Part shown: in pieces, positions 24,578 through 34,242 of the stretch | How positions within the stretch are numbered: the first letter of the stretch is position 1 | Layout of the letters: each line of letters opens with the position of its first letter | From: WLXB01 sp040221475 | Lineage (GTDB): Bacteria; Pseudomonadota; Alphaproteobacteria; Rhodospirillales; Rhodospirillaceae | DNA length: 64,000 bases | Direction of reading: 5' to 3' | Assembly: GCA_040221475.1 (NCBI GenBank) | Contig: JAVKEJ010000053.1 | Coordinates: 62,001-126,000, forward strand | Translations under genes and position numbers: made by a program | The notes under the pieces: generated by a model | Told to the model about the DNA's origin: nothing | Databases searched by the model: none | What the model saw: only the letters and a program-made list of their open reading frames with translations

Positions 24578-25759
24578 CTATTCCTTGATGCCGATGATGT
24601 ACGCCATGCCCAGCGGCGATCCCGCCGGTGCGCCGTATCCCACGGCCCGCGAGGTTTCAATCGCGGCGTCAATTTTGGCCTGGTCTTTCCCGCCCTTCAC
24701 CTGAGAGAAATCGCGGATCACGTTTTCAGGCAGGAACCCCGCATCCGTCGCGACTTCCTTCAAGTCGAGTGTGCGATACTTGGTCCAAAACGGCTCGTTA
24801 TTGTAATGCGTTTCGTTGGTGTAAATGAATTGCCGATAGGGGTCGATTTCGCTCAGTTGCGGCAGGTCCGCATGGATCATCACGCCACCCGGCTTCAACA
24901 ACCGATGACATTCTTTGATGATCGCGGGCCAGGCTTTGGTCGAGGTTTCATGGGCTAGGATGTTCGACGTGATCAGATCAAAGCTGGCATCCTCAAACTT
25001 GGTGTGTTCGGCGGATTGTTGCGAGAAATGAATTTTGAGGCCCAGGGCTTCCGCGCGGGCATGGCCGTAGCGCAACAGGGCCGGACCAACATCAATCGCA
25101 TACACCTCAGCCTCGGGCCAGCGCTTCACATAAGCAGCAGTGCTGTGACCGATGGTGCAGCCCATATCGAGAACCTTTTTGGGGTTCAAATCGGGGAACA
25201 CTTCATCCAAGTAGCCGCACACCATTCGACCGGCCATGTCGGTCATGCCGCTGCTGCCGCTATTATAAATGTGTATTGAGCGGTCGTAGATTGCACCTGC
25301 CGAGATATCATCTTCACAATTTTCAGCCGCGAAGCCCCCCGGTTGGCAATGAATATCCACGGCGGTGATGTAGCGGGGCAGTTCTAGTGTCGGGTCCAGT
25401 TCCAAAGAGCCCAGATTCTGGTCCATCTCCTTTGATTTTTTGATCAGATCCGGCAGTTGATTTTCCACAGGCGGAATCAACGATTCGTACATCAGCTCTT
25501 GCACAACCCGATGAAAGCCCATCTGGAATTTCATATAATTGTCTTTGAGCATTTCCTTGCGAATCTGACGATAATCATCCAACGGTGCGCCGGTCTTTTT
25601 CTCGTAAGTCGGCTTAATCTCGCGATAGAACATTTCCCGGCTGCCCGCCGCAAACTTGCGCAGCAGAGATTGCCGCAACGTCCGGATATTGTTTTGCCGC
25701 TCGGCCTCGTCGTGGCTGCGGTTGGTCATCATCGGGTGTTCGTGCTGGACTTCGGCCAT
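24578..25759 (-). CDS. SAM-dependent methyltransferase with family-specific N-terminal domain (copy B)
   Basis: Class I methyltransferase of 393 residues, with GAGG five bases before the ATG. SAM motif I is VLDMGCTIGHS (about 196-206), followed by YAIDVGPALL, FEDASFDLITSN and LKPGGVMIHADLP. The long N-terminal part carries QELMYE (about 87-92) and DIHCQPGG (135-142), matching the proteins at 5965 and 57841; it is charged and helical and has no relative that I recognise. The C-terminal tail is about 30 residues longer than in copy A. It is followed by the small partner gene. The neighbouring IclR and molybdenum hydroxylase are convergent with it. The methyl acceptor is unknown. Confidence 0.88.
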   Translation of the reverse strand: MAEVQHEHPMMTNRSHDEAERQNNIRTLRQSLLRKFAAGSREMFYREIKPTYEKKTGAPLDDYRQIRKEMLKDNYMKFQMGFHRVVQELMYESLIPPVENQLPDLIKKSKEMDQNLGSLELDPTLELPRYITAVDIHCQPGGFAAENCEDDISAGAIYDRSIHIYNSGSSGMTDMAGRMVCGYLDEVFPDLNPKKVLDMGCTIGHSTAAYVKRWPEAEVYAIDVGPALLRYGHARAEALGLKIHFSQQSAEHTKFEDASFDLITSNILAHETSTKAWPAIIKECHRLLKPGGVMIHADLPQLSEIDPYRQFIYTNETHYNNEPFWTKYRTLDLKEVATDAGFLPENVIRDFSQVKGGKDQAKIDAAIETSRAVGYGAPAGSPLGMAYIIGIKE

Positions 25760-25852
25760 TCTTGCCTCATTTCATTAGAGTTTTAATATTTTACCAGATT
25801 TAAGCTTTGAACGTCTGTATTCAACGGAAAACACCATTAAACCAGCAGTTCT

Positions 25853-25884
25853 GGGCAACTGTTCAGTTGTTCACTACGTTGCCC
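25853..25884. repeat. Inverted repeat in the region before the transglutaminase operon
   Basis: GGGCAAC (25853-25859) and GTTGCCC (25878-25884) form a perfect 7-bp stem with an 18-base loop, between the divergent methyltransferase and transglutaminase genes. No T-tract follows. It may be a regulatory dyad. Confidence 0.35.
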
Positions 25885-26024
25885 GTGAAGTGAGCATGTT
25901 TCATACCCTTCATACGTGATCTGGCGTAAAACGGTTCTGTACCCTGGCGTGTAAGCGCTGCTTTCGAATTCAGATTGGACGACACCTGTGGCGCTACATT
26001 GCTGGAAGGTGTAGGACTCAGTAT

Positions 26025-29000
26025 ATGTCCATACATGCCGCTTTAAACCACCAAACACATTATGTTTATGATCGTCGGGTCGAAATGGGGCCTCAAACCA
26101 TTCGCCTGCGTCCTGCGCCGCACAGCCGCACGCCGGTTTTGAGCTATAGCCTCAAGATTGAGCCAGAAGGCTACTTTATCAATTGGCAGCAAGATCCGTT
26201 TGGCAATTATCTGGCACGTATCGTCTATCCCGACCCTGTGACTGAGTTTCATGTGGAAGTTGATCTGGTCGCCGATATGGCGGTTTATGATCCATTTGAT
26301 TTTTTCCTTGAGCCGGAGGCGGACACCTATCCGTTCAAATACGAAGACACTCTGCATGACGACCTAGAGCCCTACATGGACCTGGATAAGCCGGGTCCGC
26401 TGTTTAAAGAGTGGCTGTCTAATCTGGATATTCCCGACCCGTCTGATGAGAAGAAGACGATCGACTTTATTGTTGGTCTCAATCAGAAACTTCAGTCGGA
26501 TATTGATTACGTCGTGCGGATGGAGCCAGGTGTCCAAACACCTGATGAAACCCTGGGGACCGGTAAAGGGTCCTGCCGGGATACCGGATGGATGCTGGTC
26601 CAGGCGTTTCGTCATCTTGGCATCGCCAGCCGGTTTGTTTCTGGTTATCTGATTCAGCTTAAGCCAGACGTCAAATCCATCGACGGTCCGTCGGGAACTG
26701 ATGTTGATTTTACCGACCTGCACGCGTGGGCTGAAGTGTATTTACCTGGGGCAGGGTGGATTGGTCTTGATCCCACCTCTGGATTGCTGACAGGGGAAGG
26801 GCATATTCCGCTGGCCTGTACGCCAAGACCCTCCAGCGCTGCGCCGATCAGTGGTGCGGTTGGGGAAGCCAACACCAAGTTTGATTTCGAAATGTCGGTT
26901 ACGCGCATTCAACAATCTGCGCGCGTCACGTTGCCTTATACGGAAGAGCAATGGCAATCCATCAATGCTCTGGGTCATCAGATTGACGCAGACTTAAAGA
27001 AGAACGACGTCCGGCTGACCATTGGCGGCGAACCAACCTTTGTGTCTCTTGAAGATCCGGATGCAGCGGAGTGGAACACGGCAGCGGTAGGCCCGCGAAA
27101 GCGCGAGCTTGGGGCGAAACTGATTAAGCGATTGCGCAAGAAGTTTGCCCCCAACGGTCTGCTGCATTACGGCCAAGGCAAATGGTATCCGGGCGAGCAA
27201 TTGCCACGCTGGGCCTTTGCGTTGTATTGGCGCGCTGATGGCAAACCCATTTGGTCCAATGAAGCCTTAGTGGCCGATGAAACCGTGGATCATGAGCCGA
27301 CGGTTGAGGATGCCCAGGCTTTTCTGACGGGCATCGCTAAGCGCCTTGAGGTTGAGCCAGAGGCTATCCTTCCAGCGTATGAAGACCCCTGGCATTTTAT
27401 GGGCCAAGAGCGGAAGCTGCCGGAAAACCTGGATCCTAAAACCAATAAGCTCGATGATCCGTTGGCGCGTGATCGCTTGGCCGAAGTTTTTGAACGCGGT
27501 TTAGAAACCCCGCGTGGATTCGTGCTGCCCATCCAGCGCTGGAACGCCAAGGGCGGCAAGCGCGCCTGGTACAGTGAGAAGTGGTCGACCCGCACAAAGA
27601 GTATATTCTTGATCCCTGGGGATTCCCCGGTGGGTTATCGCTTGCCTTTGCCATCGCTGCCGCACATTGAGCCAAGCGAATATCCCTATGTCATTCCGGC
27701 CGATCCTTTTGCAGAACGCGATGAACTGACGGATCCTGATGAGCGCAACCAAAGATTTTTACGTGACAAGACGGGTGAAGCCGAGAGACCTGGCGAGCAG
27801 CAGGTTCTGACCAGCCAAGTCGGCAAAGCGGGTGGCAATCGTTTTGTACGCGCCGCCATGACCATCGAGCCGCGCGATGGCCGTCTCACCATCTTTATGC
27901 CGCCTGTTGAATCTCTGGATGACTATCTTGATCTGGTTGCGGCGGTGGAAAACTGCTCGGCCGAAATGGATGTGCCGTTTCATTTGGCTGGCTATACGCC
28001 GCCAAAAGACCCCCGGTTGAACGAGATCAAGGTCACGCCAGATCCGGGCGTGCTTGAGGTTAACATCCAACCGGCGTCCAGTTGGGATGAGATGGTGGCG
28101 ATCACCACCACAATTTACGATGAGGCGCGACAGCTGAAGCTCGGCACAGAAAAGTTCATGCTCGATGGCCGCCATACCGGCACGGGTGGTGGCAACCATT
28201 TTGTTTTGGGTGGCGCGGAACCGGCGGCCAGTCCGTTCTTGCGGCGGCCTGATCTGCTGCAGAGTTTGGTGACCTATTGGCAACATCATCCGGCTTTGTC
28301 GTATCTGTTTTCAGGGCTGTTCATCGGGCCAACCAGCCAGGCACCGCGCATCGACGAAGCGCGCAACGACTCTCTGTACGAGATGGAGCTCGCGTTTACG
28401 CAGGTGCCGCGTCCGGGCGGTGATAAACCGATTGCGCCGTGGCTGGTGGACCGCATTTTTCGCAATCTTCTGATTGATGTGAGCGGCAATACGCATCGCT
28501 CTGAGATTTGTATTGATAAACTATATTCTCCCGACGGTCCGACCGGTCGACTGGGCCTGGTTGAATTTCGTGCGTTTGAAATGCCGCCTCATGAACGTAT
28601 GAGCCTAGCGCAGCAACTCTTGCTGCTTGGCCTCGTTTCGCGCTTCTGGTCGAAGCCCTACGAAGGCAAATTAGTGCGTTGGGGCACCCAACTCGCTGAT
28701 AAGTTTATGCTGCCGTATTATGTCTGGCAGGATTTCAAAGGCGTGATTGAAGATATGGAATTGGCCGGCTATCCCTTTGATCCGGTCTGGTTTGAAGCGC
28801 ACTTTGAATTTCGATTCCCGCGTTATGGATCTATCCAACACGAAGGTATTGAATTGGAAGTGCGCCAAGCGCTGGAACCCTGGCATGTTATGGGCGAAGA
28901 AGGCGCGGTTGGTGGCACCGTGCGCTATGTGGACTCCTCGGTTGAGCGCCTCCAGGTGAAACTGAACGGCGCAACGGACTCCCGCTATGTGGTGGGTTGC

Positions 29001-29363
29001 AATGGCAAACGTGTGCCGCTTGCAGCGACCGGAAAGAACGGCGAGAGTGTCGGCGGTATCCGCTTTCGGGCTTGGCATCCGTCCTCAAGTCTGCATCCGA
29101 CCATTGGGGTTGATGCGCCGCTGACCATTGATCTCTATGACACCTGGACGGGGCGCGCCGTTGCCGGTTGTACCTATCATGTGGCACATCCTGGCGGACG
29201 TAACTTTGAGCACTTCCCGGTGAACTCCTACGAGGCTGAAAGTCGGCGTCTGTCGCGGTTTGAACAGTACGGTCATTCTCCTGGCCCCTCGGCCCCTCCT
29301 GAAGATATTTCTCGGCCAGAGTTTCCCTGCACTTTGGACTTGAGATGGTCTAAAGCAGTATAA
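26025..29363 (+). CDS. Large transglutaminase-like / DUF2126 protein
   Basis: A 1112-residue cytoplasmic protein. It opens with the bacterial transglutaminase N-terminal beta domain (HQTHYVYDRRV, PQTIRLRPAPHS), then a papain-like transglutaminase core with Cys184 (GKGSCRDTGW), His233 (DLHAWAEVY) and Asp249 (GLDPTSG), all present. From about residue 320 onward is the large DUF2126 region (RLTIGGEPTFVS, GRHTGTGGGNHFVLGG). It is first in an operon with the ATP-grasp/alpha-E protein and a second transglutaminase, a set seen across proteobacteria and proposed from comparative genomics to make or break peptide-like amide bonds. No substrate has been recognised here. Confidence 0.93.
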   Translation: MSIHAALNHQTHYVYDRRVEMGPQTIRLRPAPHSRTPVLSYSLKIEPEGYFINWQQDPFGNYLARIVYPDPVTEFHVEVDLVADMAVYDPFDFFLEPEADTYPFKYEDTLHDDLEPYMDLDKPGPLFKEWLSNLDIPDPSDEKKTIDFIVGLNQKLQSDIDYVVRMEPGVQTPDETLGTGKGSCRDTGWMLVQAFRHLGIASRFVSGYLIQLKPDVKSIDGPSGTDVDFTDLHAWAEVYLPGAGWIGLDPTSGLLTGEGHIPLACTPRPSSAAPISGAVGEANTKFDFEMSVTRIQQSARVTLPYTEEQWQSINALGHQIDADLKKNDVRLTIGGEPTFVSLEDPDAAEWNTAAVGPRKRELGAKLIKRLRKKFAPNGLLHYGQGKWYPGEQLPRWAFALYWRADGKPIWSNEALVADETVDHEPTVEDAQAFLTGIAKRLEVEPEAILPAYEDPWHFMGQERKLPENLDPKTNKLDDPLARDRLAEVFERGLETPRGFVLPIQRWNAKGGKRAWYSEKWSTRTKSIFLIPGDSPVGYRLPLPSLPHIEPSEYPYVIPADPFAERDELTDPDERNQRFLRDKTGEAERPGEQQVLTSQVGKAGGNRFVRAAMTIEPRDGRLTIFMPPVESLDDYLDLVAAVENCSAEMDVPFHLAGYTPPKDPRLNEIKVTPDPGVLEVNIQPASSWDEMVAITTTIYDEARQLKLGTEKFMLDGRHTGTGGGNHFVLGGAEPAASPFLRRPDLLQSLVTYWQHHPALSYLFSGLFIGPTSQAPRIDEARNDSLYEMELAFTQVPRPGGDKPIAPWLVDRIFRNLLIDVSGNTHRSEICIDKLYSPDGPTGRLGLVEFRAFEMPPHERMSLAQQLLLLGLVSRFWSKPYEGKLVRWGTQLADKFMLPYYVWQDFKGVIEDMELAGYPFDPVWFEAHFEFRFPRYGSIQHEGIELEVRQALEPWHVMGEEGAVGGTVRYVDSSVERLQVKLNGATDSRYVVGCNGKRVPLAATGKNGESVGGIRFRAWHPSSSLHPTIGVDAPLTIDLYDTWTGRAVAGCTYHVAHPGGRNFEHFPVNSYEAESRRLSRFEQYGHSPGPSAPPEDISRPEFPCTLDLRWSKAV

Positions 29364-29404
29364 TGCGTCCCTAGATTTCAGTTTCTACAATTTCGTTTAG
29401 GTAA

Positions 29405-32002
29405 ATGAGCGAACTCCAAAACCCCAAAAAAAGCGACGGACCATTTCCCGAAAGCCGGGATATTCTCAACGCTTATTCAACGGCATCCACTGTCTATGAT
29501 GAATTGCGTGCGCGCGATGGCAAAGTGCGTCCGCATTGGCAGTCATTGGTCAAGCAAGTCCAGGGGTATACTGTCCAAGACCGGATCGCAGTTCATGATA
29601 TAGCTGCGCGCAAGCTGTCGGAGAATGGGGTCACGTTTGTCAGCCAAGACAGCACAGATGGCAGTCATACACCGTGGCGCTTGGATTTGCTGCCGCTTCT
29701 GATTTCGCAAGAGGAATGGAGTTTTCTTGAATCCGGCTTAGAGCAACGTGCAAACCTTCTGAACAGCATATTGATCGACGTCTACGGCGAACAAAAACTA
29801 ATGCTCAATGGCCAAGTGCCGCCCGCCTTGATGTTTGGCAATCCACAGTTTCTCAGACCGTGTCAGGGCCTATCTGTTCCGGAAGATTCTTATTTGGACC
29901 TGATCGCTTTCGATCTGGCGCGTTCGCCCGATGGCAAGTGGTGGGTATTGAATGACCGCACGCAAGCCCCAACCGGTTTAGGGTTTGCGCTCGAAAACAG
30001 GTTGATCACATCTTACAGCATGCCGGAAATTTTCGGCGCTCATCATGTCCGGCGTTTGGCCTCATTCTTTGAGAGTTATAACGACAATCTTTTGCGACTA
30101 ACCCGTAAAGACCAGCCCGTGATTGGTGTGTTGTCATCGGGCCCGACAATGGAAACCTATTTTGAGCACGCCTATTTGGCGCGCTACCTCGGATATTCGG
30201 TGGTTGAAGGTGGAGATCTGACCGTTCGCGATGACCGTGTGTATTTGAAAACGGTTGAGGGTCTTAAGCAGGTCGATCTGTTGCTGCGCAGAATTGACTC
30301 CGAGTATTGTGATCCTATTGAGTTGCGCACGGACTCTTCGACCGGTGTTCCGAGTCTGGTGAAGGCCGCGCGGTCAGGCAACGTCATCATCAGTAATTCT
30401 CTCGGCAGTGGCGTTCTGGAAAATGATGGTCTGAACAGTTTCATGCCGGCCTTGTGCAGGCACATTCTAGGAGAAGATGAACTGCTGCCTGATGTGGCGA
30501 CCTGGTGGTGCGGGCAACCCAAAGAGCGGAACTATGTGCTGGATCGTTTAGATCAACTGGTGATCCGCAGTGCGTTTAAACCGACCTCAATTTTGAATCC
30601 GTCAGAGAATAGCTATTTTGGTCCTGCGATGTCGTCCAAAGAGAAAGATGACCTTCGTCAGAATATTATGAAGTACGGGCATAATTATGTGGGGCAGGAA
30701 GTTGTATCTTTGTCGACAGCTCCAGCTTGGACTGACGCGCACACCATTAAGCCGGCACCTTTGACCTTGCGTGTTTTTGCGGCTCGGACTGAGGATGGGT
30801 ATAAACTGATGCCCGGGGGATTGGCGCGTGTCTCGGATACGACGCACGACTCTGCGCCAGCCATGCACCGCGGGGACTATAGCAAGGACACCTGGATCAT
30901 TAGCGATAGTCCGGTCGATACGTTCAGTCTTCTTGATAAACAGCGCGCCGAAATCTCAGTCCAGCGCAGTGGTAAGGATTTGCCAAGTCGAACAGCCGAT
31001 AATCTGTTTTGGCTGGGCCGATACAGTGAGCGCGCCGAAGGGGCCGTACGACTTTACAGAAGCCTACTCAACCGCATGGCTGGTAATTTCGGAATGGCGG
31101 AAGAACCAGATGTTCACCGCTTGCTGATAAATCTGTTGGTCAGTCAAAAGCATCTTTCTAAGGAGCGCGCGAAAAAAGCGTTGGCTGCCGGTGTCGAAAA
31201 CATCGAGAAAGAGCTTTGGAAAATTTTATTTGATGCGGCCTCACCGGATGGTCTGTCTTTGATCCTCTCGAACGTCCAACGTACAGCTGAGATGGTTCGG
31301 GAGCGGCTTTCCCTTGATACGTGGCGCATTATCAAGCGTTTAAGTGCACTGGCTCTGCGTCCCACGTTCCGGCGCGGGCAAGAGCTTTCTGATGCGCTTA
31401 CTATGCTGGATGACATGGTCCAGCAGTTGTCTGCGTTTAACGGCATGGTGATGGAAAACATGACCCGCGGGTATGGCTGGCGTTTCTTGGATATGGGACG
31501 TCGGGCAGAGCGTGCTTACCGCGGTGTTGGCCTCCTGTCGCACTTAGCGGTTTCCGGTAATCCAGCCCACTCTGATTGGCTAGATATTCTTCTTGATCTC
31601 GCTGATAGCACGATGACCTATCGGACCAGATACAAAGACACGCCGATGACGCCACTTGTGCTTGACCTTCTGTTATCAGATGACAGCAACCCGAGATCTG
31701 CGATCTATCAGTTTGCGGCTTTGGCGGATCATATTGATGCGTTGCCGGACCCAAGCGAAACACAGGGCCTCACTTCCATGCAGAAACTCACGGTCGGTTT
31801 GCGTACCCCTCTGATGCTCGCTGACGTTGATGAACTGAGTATGATTAATGCCAAAACAGGAAAAAGAGACGCTCTAGAGGCGCTTCTGACTCAGTTGCAT
31901 GATGGACTTGAAGCGCTGTCCGACTCCGTTGGCCGGATGTATTTTATTCATGCAGAAACGCAGCATTTGTCTGGGCCAAGGTGGTCCGAGGGTGGGCTGT
32001 GA
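29405..32002 (+). CDS. Circularly permuted ATP-grasp / alpha-E fusion protein
   Basis: An 865-residue fusion. The N-terminal half (about 60-480) is the circularly permuted ATP-grasp domain (LRPCQGLSVPEDSYLD, KWWVLNDRTQAPTGLG, LRRIDSEYCDP, NVIISNSLGSGVLEN), expected to activate a carboxylate with ATP and ligate it to an amine. The second half (about 530-860) is the helical alpha-E domain (TADNLFWLGRYSERAEG, RGYGWRFLDMGRRAER). In many genomes these are two genes; here they are one. The gene starts 41 bases after the DUF2126 gene and its stop overlaps the next start (GTGA), so the three proteins are probably made together. Confidence 0.93.
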   Translation: MSELQNPKKSDGPFPESRDILNAYSTASTVYDELRARDGKVRPHWQSLVKQVQGYTVQDRIAVHDIAARKLSENGVTFVSQDSTDGSHTPWRLDLLPLLISQEEWSFLESGLEQRANLLNSILIDVYGEQKLMLNGQVPPALMFGNPQFLRPCQGLSVPEDSYLDLIAFDLARSPDGKWWVLNDRTQAPTGLGFALENRLITSYSMPEIFGAHHVRRLASFFESYNDNLLRLTRKDQPVIGVLSSGPTMETYFEHAYLARYLGYSVVEGGDLTVRDDRVYLKTVEGLKQVDLLLRRIDSEYCDPIELRTDSSTGVPSLVKAARSGNVIISNSLGSGVLENDGLNSFMPALCRHILGEDELLPDVATWWCGQPKERNYVLDRLDQLVIRSAFKPTSILNPSENSYFGPAMSSKEKDDLRQNIMKYGHNYVGQEVVSLSTAPAWTDAHTIKPAPLTLRVFAARTEDGYKLMPGGLARVSDTTHDSAPAMHRGDYSKDTWIISDSPVDTFSLLDKQRAEISVQRSGKDLPSRTADNLFWLGRYSERAEGAVRLYRSLLNRMAGNFGMAEEPDVHRLLINLLVSQKHLSKERAKKALAAGVENIEKELWKILFDAASPDGLSLILSNVQRTAEMVRERLSLDTWRIIKRLSALALRPTFRRGQELSDALTMLDDMVQQLSAFNGMVMENMTRGYGWRFLDMGRRAERAYRGVGLLSHLAVSGNPAHSDWLDILLDLADSTMTYRTRYKDTPMTPLVLDLLLSDDSNPRSAIYQFAALADHIDALPDPSETQGLTSMQKLTVGLRTPLMLADVDELSMINAKTGKRDALEALLTQLHDGLEALSDSVGRMYFIHAETQHLSGPRWSEGGL

Positions 32003-32880
32003 AGTACAAAATTCATCACCGTACGGTCTACAAGTACACCCAGACTGTCTCCATCTCTCATCATCTCCTGCATATGACGCCGCGCAGTCATGGCCGACAA
32101 ATATGCAGCAGGGCCTTTGTTCAGGTGACACCGCTACCAGCTGTGCGCTCGGAAACCTTAGATTATTTTCAAAACACGGTGACCTACGCCACCATTCAAG
32201 AACCCCACAACACATTGGAAATTGAGGCGTTGTCAGAGGTCGAGGTTGAAGCCCCTCCGCCGCTACAATTGGCGGTCACGCCACCGTGGGAAGATGTGAA
32301 CGCCCTATTTCAAAGCATCTCTGATCAAGCCACGCTTGATGCCTATCAGTTTGCGTTTGCTTCGCCTTATGTGACTGGTATTGACGGTGCACGTGAGCTT
32401 GCAGAGGCTTCCTTCACGCCAGGACGCCCCATTCTTGAGGCAGCAATGGACCTGACCACGCGCATTTACAGCGATTTCAAATACGAGGGTGGGGTCACAG
32501 ATGTCTCGACGCCAGTTGCAGAAGTTATCGCAGAGCGACGCGGGGTGTGTCAGGATTTTGCCCATGTTCAGTTGGCCTGTTTGCGTAGTCTTGGTCTGCC
32601 TGCACGATATGTGAGTGGTTACCTCCTAACGCATCCTCCAGCGGGACAGACCAAGATGGTCGGTGCGGATGAGTCTCATGCCTGGATTGCCGTGTGGTGT
32701 CCTGGTTTAGGCTGGGTTGATTTTGACGCGACAAACAATCTCATACCGAGGGATGAACACATCACGCTTGGGTGGGGGCGGGACTATGGTGATGTCAGCC
32801 CGATCAATGGGTTTATGATCGGCGGCGGTAAGCACACGGTTAAAGTCTCGGTTGATGTGCAACCTTTGTCAGTGACGTAG
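31999..32880 (+). CDS. Transglutaminase-like protein, short form
   Basis: A 293-residue transglutaminase-family protein with the N-terminal beta domain (YKIHHRTVYKYTQTV) and an intact core: Cys184 (RRGVCQDFAHV), His227 (DESHAWIAV) and Asp243 (VDFDATNN). The start is GTG 31999, which overlaps the preceding stop by 4 bases and has GAGGG upstream; the frame is open to 31981. Last gene of the three-gene operon. The proteasome-like Anbu peptidase gene that often follows this set is not present; a flavin monooxygenase gene follows instead after 174 bases. Confidence 0.92.
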   Translation: MKYKIHHRTVYKYTQTVSISHHLLHMTPRSHGRQICSRAFVQVTPLPAVRSETLDYFQNTVTYATIQEPHNTLEIEALSEVEVEAPPPLQLAVTPPWEDVNALFQSISDQATLDAYQFAFASPYVTGIDGARELAEASFTPGRPILEAAMDLTTRIYSDFKYEGGVTDVSTPVAEVIAERRGVCQDFAHVQLACLRSLGLPARYVSGYLLTHPPAGQTKMVGADESHAWIAVWCPGLGWVDFDATNNLIPRDEHITLGWGRDYGDVSPINGFMIGGGKHTVKVSVDVQPLSVT

Positions 32881-32984
32881 CGCACTGCAAAATTGACCAC
32901 GCAATGGTCCAAAAACAGCACCGTTGTTTCTAATGATCTTCTCTCCTGAGACACTCCCCAATAATAGAATTGATATGCATTTGA

Positions 32985-33014
32985 GTGCGGCAGCTATAAC
33001 AAAAACTGCCGCAC
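32985..33014. promoter_or_regulatory. Perfect 9-bp inverted repeat before the monooxygenase gene
   Basis: GTGCGGCAG (32985-32993) and CTGCCGCAC (33006-33014) are perfect complements with a 12-base AT-rich spacer, 40 bases before the start at 33055. Without a T-tract it is more likely an operator or an RNA hairpin in the 5' leader than a terminator. Confidence 0.5.
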
Positions 33015-33054
33015 AATAACTGCACGATCAATCACCGTGTGAAGTGAGAGTGTT

Positions 33055-34242
33055 GTGAAAGATTTGAAAGTTGTTTTGGTTGGTGCTGGCATCGGTGGAT
33101 TAACCGCAGCCATAGCTTTGCAACGGGCTGGTTTCAAAGTGTCTGTGCATGAACAAGCCGAAGAGTTAGGTGAGGTTGGTGCCGGGCTGACCCTCGCGAA
33201 AAACGCCAATAAGGCAATGCGGTCTTTGGGTCTTGCGGACAAATTGATTGAGATCGGGTTTCGCCCTGAAAGTGGCGGCGGCAAGGATTTGATGACCGGC
33301 GAGATCCACACCAATTCCTCTGCGCCGGGTGACGTGCGTCAGGCAAAAGGGGAAACCGATCCTGATCCAGATGCCCGCTTTCGTATGTTCCACCGGGCAG
33401 ATATTCACGGTCTTTTGGCTGATACCGTGAGGGCGCATGATCCAGAAGCCATTCATCTCGGCCATTGCTTCAAGTCTCTCAAGCAAGATGAGTCCGGTGT
33501 AGAAGTTACCTTTACAAATGGCGATGCCGTGAAGGGCGATTTGGCCATCGGGTGTGATGGCAACCGCTCGGCCGTGCGTCAGTCTTTGTTTGGTGATGAT
33601 AAAGTTGAGTTTCTCGGATATGTCGCCTGGCGCGGTTTGATTCCTATAGAGTTTTTACCAGAGGGGACCATTAACACCGATACATCTGTATTCAACGGCA
33701 AACACCGCAGCGTCGTTCGCTATAAAATACGGGGCGGTAAAACCGTCAACTTCGCCGCCTACGCGCAAAAGAAAGATTGGGTTGACGAGGGATGGTCCGT
33801 GCCCGCCCGTAAGGATGAATTGCAGGCAGAATTTGCGGATACCTGTGAGGAAGTTCAGCAAATGATTAAGCATATCCCAGCGGAAACCTGCTTCCGATGG
33901 GGCATGTTTGGCCGTGAGCCGATGAAGCAATGGACAGTTGGGCGTGTTTCCCTGCTTGGTGATGCGGCTCATCCTATGTTGCCTTTTTTGGGGCAGGGCG
34001 CAGGCATGTCCATTGAAGATGGCGTGGTACTCGCGCGGTGTCTCGAAGCATCCGATAGCATCGAAGAAGGTTTACGGCGTTACGAGGATGCACGCCGTGA
34101 ACGCACCACCCTCGTGACGATTGGCGCTCGATATAACGGGCTTAGAATGCACGGTACCATCGAAAAAGCATTGGAGGAGCGGGCTAAGGAATATGACCCG
34201 ATCACCATCCACGATTATAATCCAGCGACCGTTCCGATCTAA
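33055..34242 (+). CDS. FAD-dependent aromatic-type monooxygenase (salicylate-hydroxylase-like)
   Basis: Flavoprotein monooxygenase of the p-hydroxybenzoate-hydroxylase fold, 395 residues. FAD loop GAGIGG is at 10-15, followed by the ribose-binding acidic residue in VSVHEQAEELGEVGAG. The DG region is GDLAIGCDGNRSAVR, and the second FAD motif is SLLGDAAHPMLPFLGQGA. These are features of single-component NADH-using hydroxylases of salicylate, 6-hydroxynicotinate and similar rings. The start is GTG 33055. It is monocistronic, with a strong dyad upstream. The exact ring substrate cannot be read from the sequence. Confidence 0.9.
   Translation: MKDLKVVLVGAGIGGLTAAIALQRAGFKVSVHEQAEELGEVGAGLTLAKNANKAMRSLGLADKLIEIGFRPESGGGKDLMTGEIHTNSSAPGDVRQAKGETDPDPDARFRMFHRADIHGLLADTVRAHDPEAIHLGHCFKSLKQDESGVEVTFTNGDAVKGDLAIGCDGNRSAVRQSLFGDDKVEFLGYVAWRGLIPIEFLPEGTINTDTSVFNGKHRSVVRYKIRGGKTVNFAAYAQKKDWVDEGWSVPARKDELQAEFADTCEEVQQMIKHIPAETCFRWGMFGREPMKQWTVGRVSLLGDAAHPMLPFLGQGAGMSIEDGVVLARCLEASDSIEEGLRRYEDARRERTTLVTIGARYNGLRMHGTIEKALEERAKEYDPITIHDYNPATVPI

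Noticed and set aside
25837..26058. A 73-codon minus-strand frame in the gap before the transglutaminase operon
   Set aside because: It overlaps the start of a certain gene by 34 bases, lacks a family match and a convincing ribosome site. It cannot be fully excluded but is not supported.
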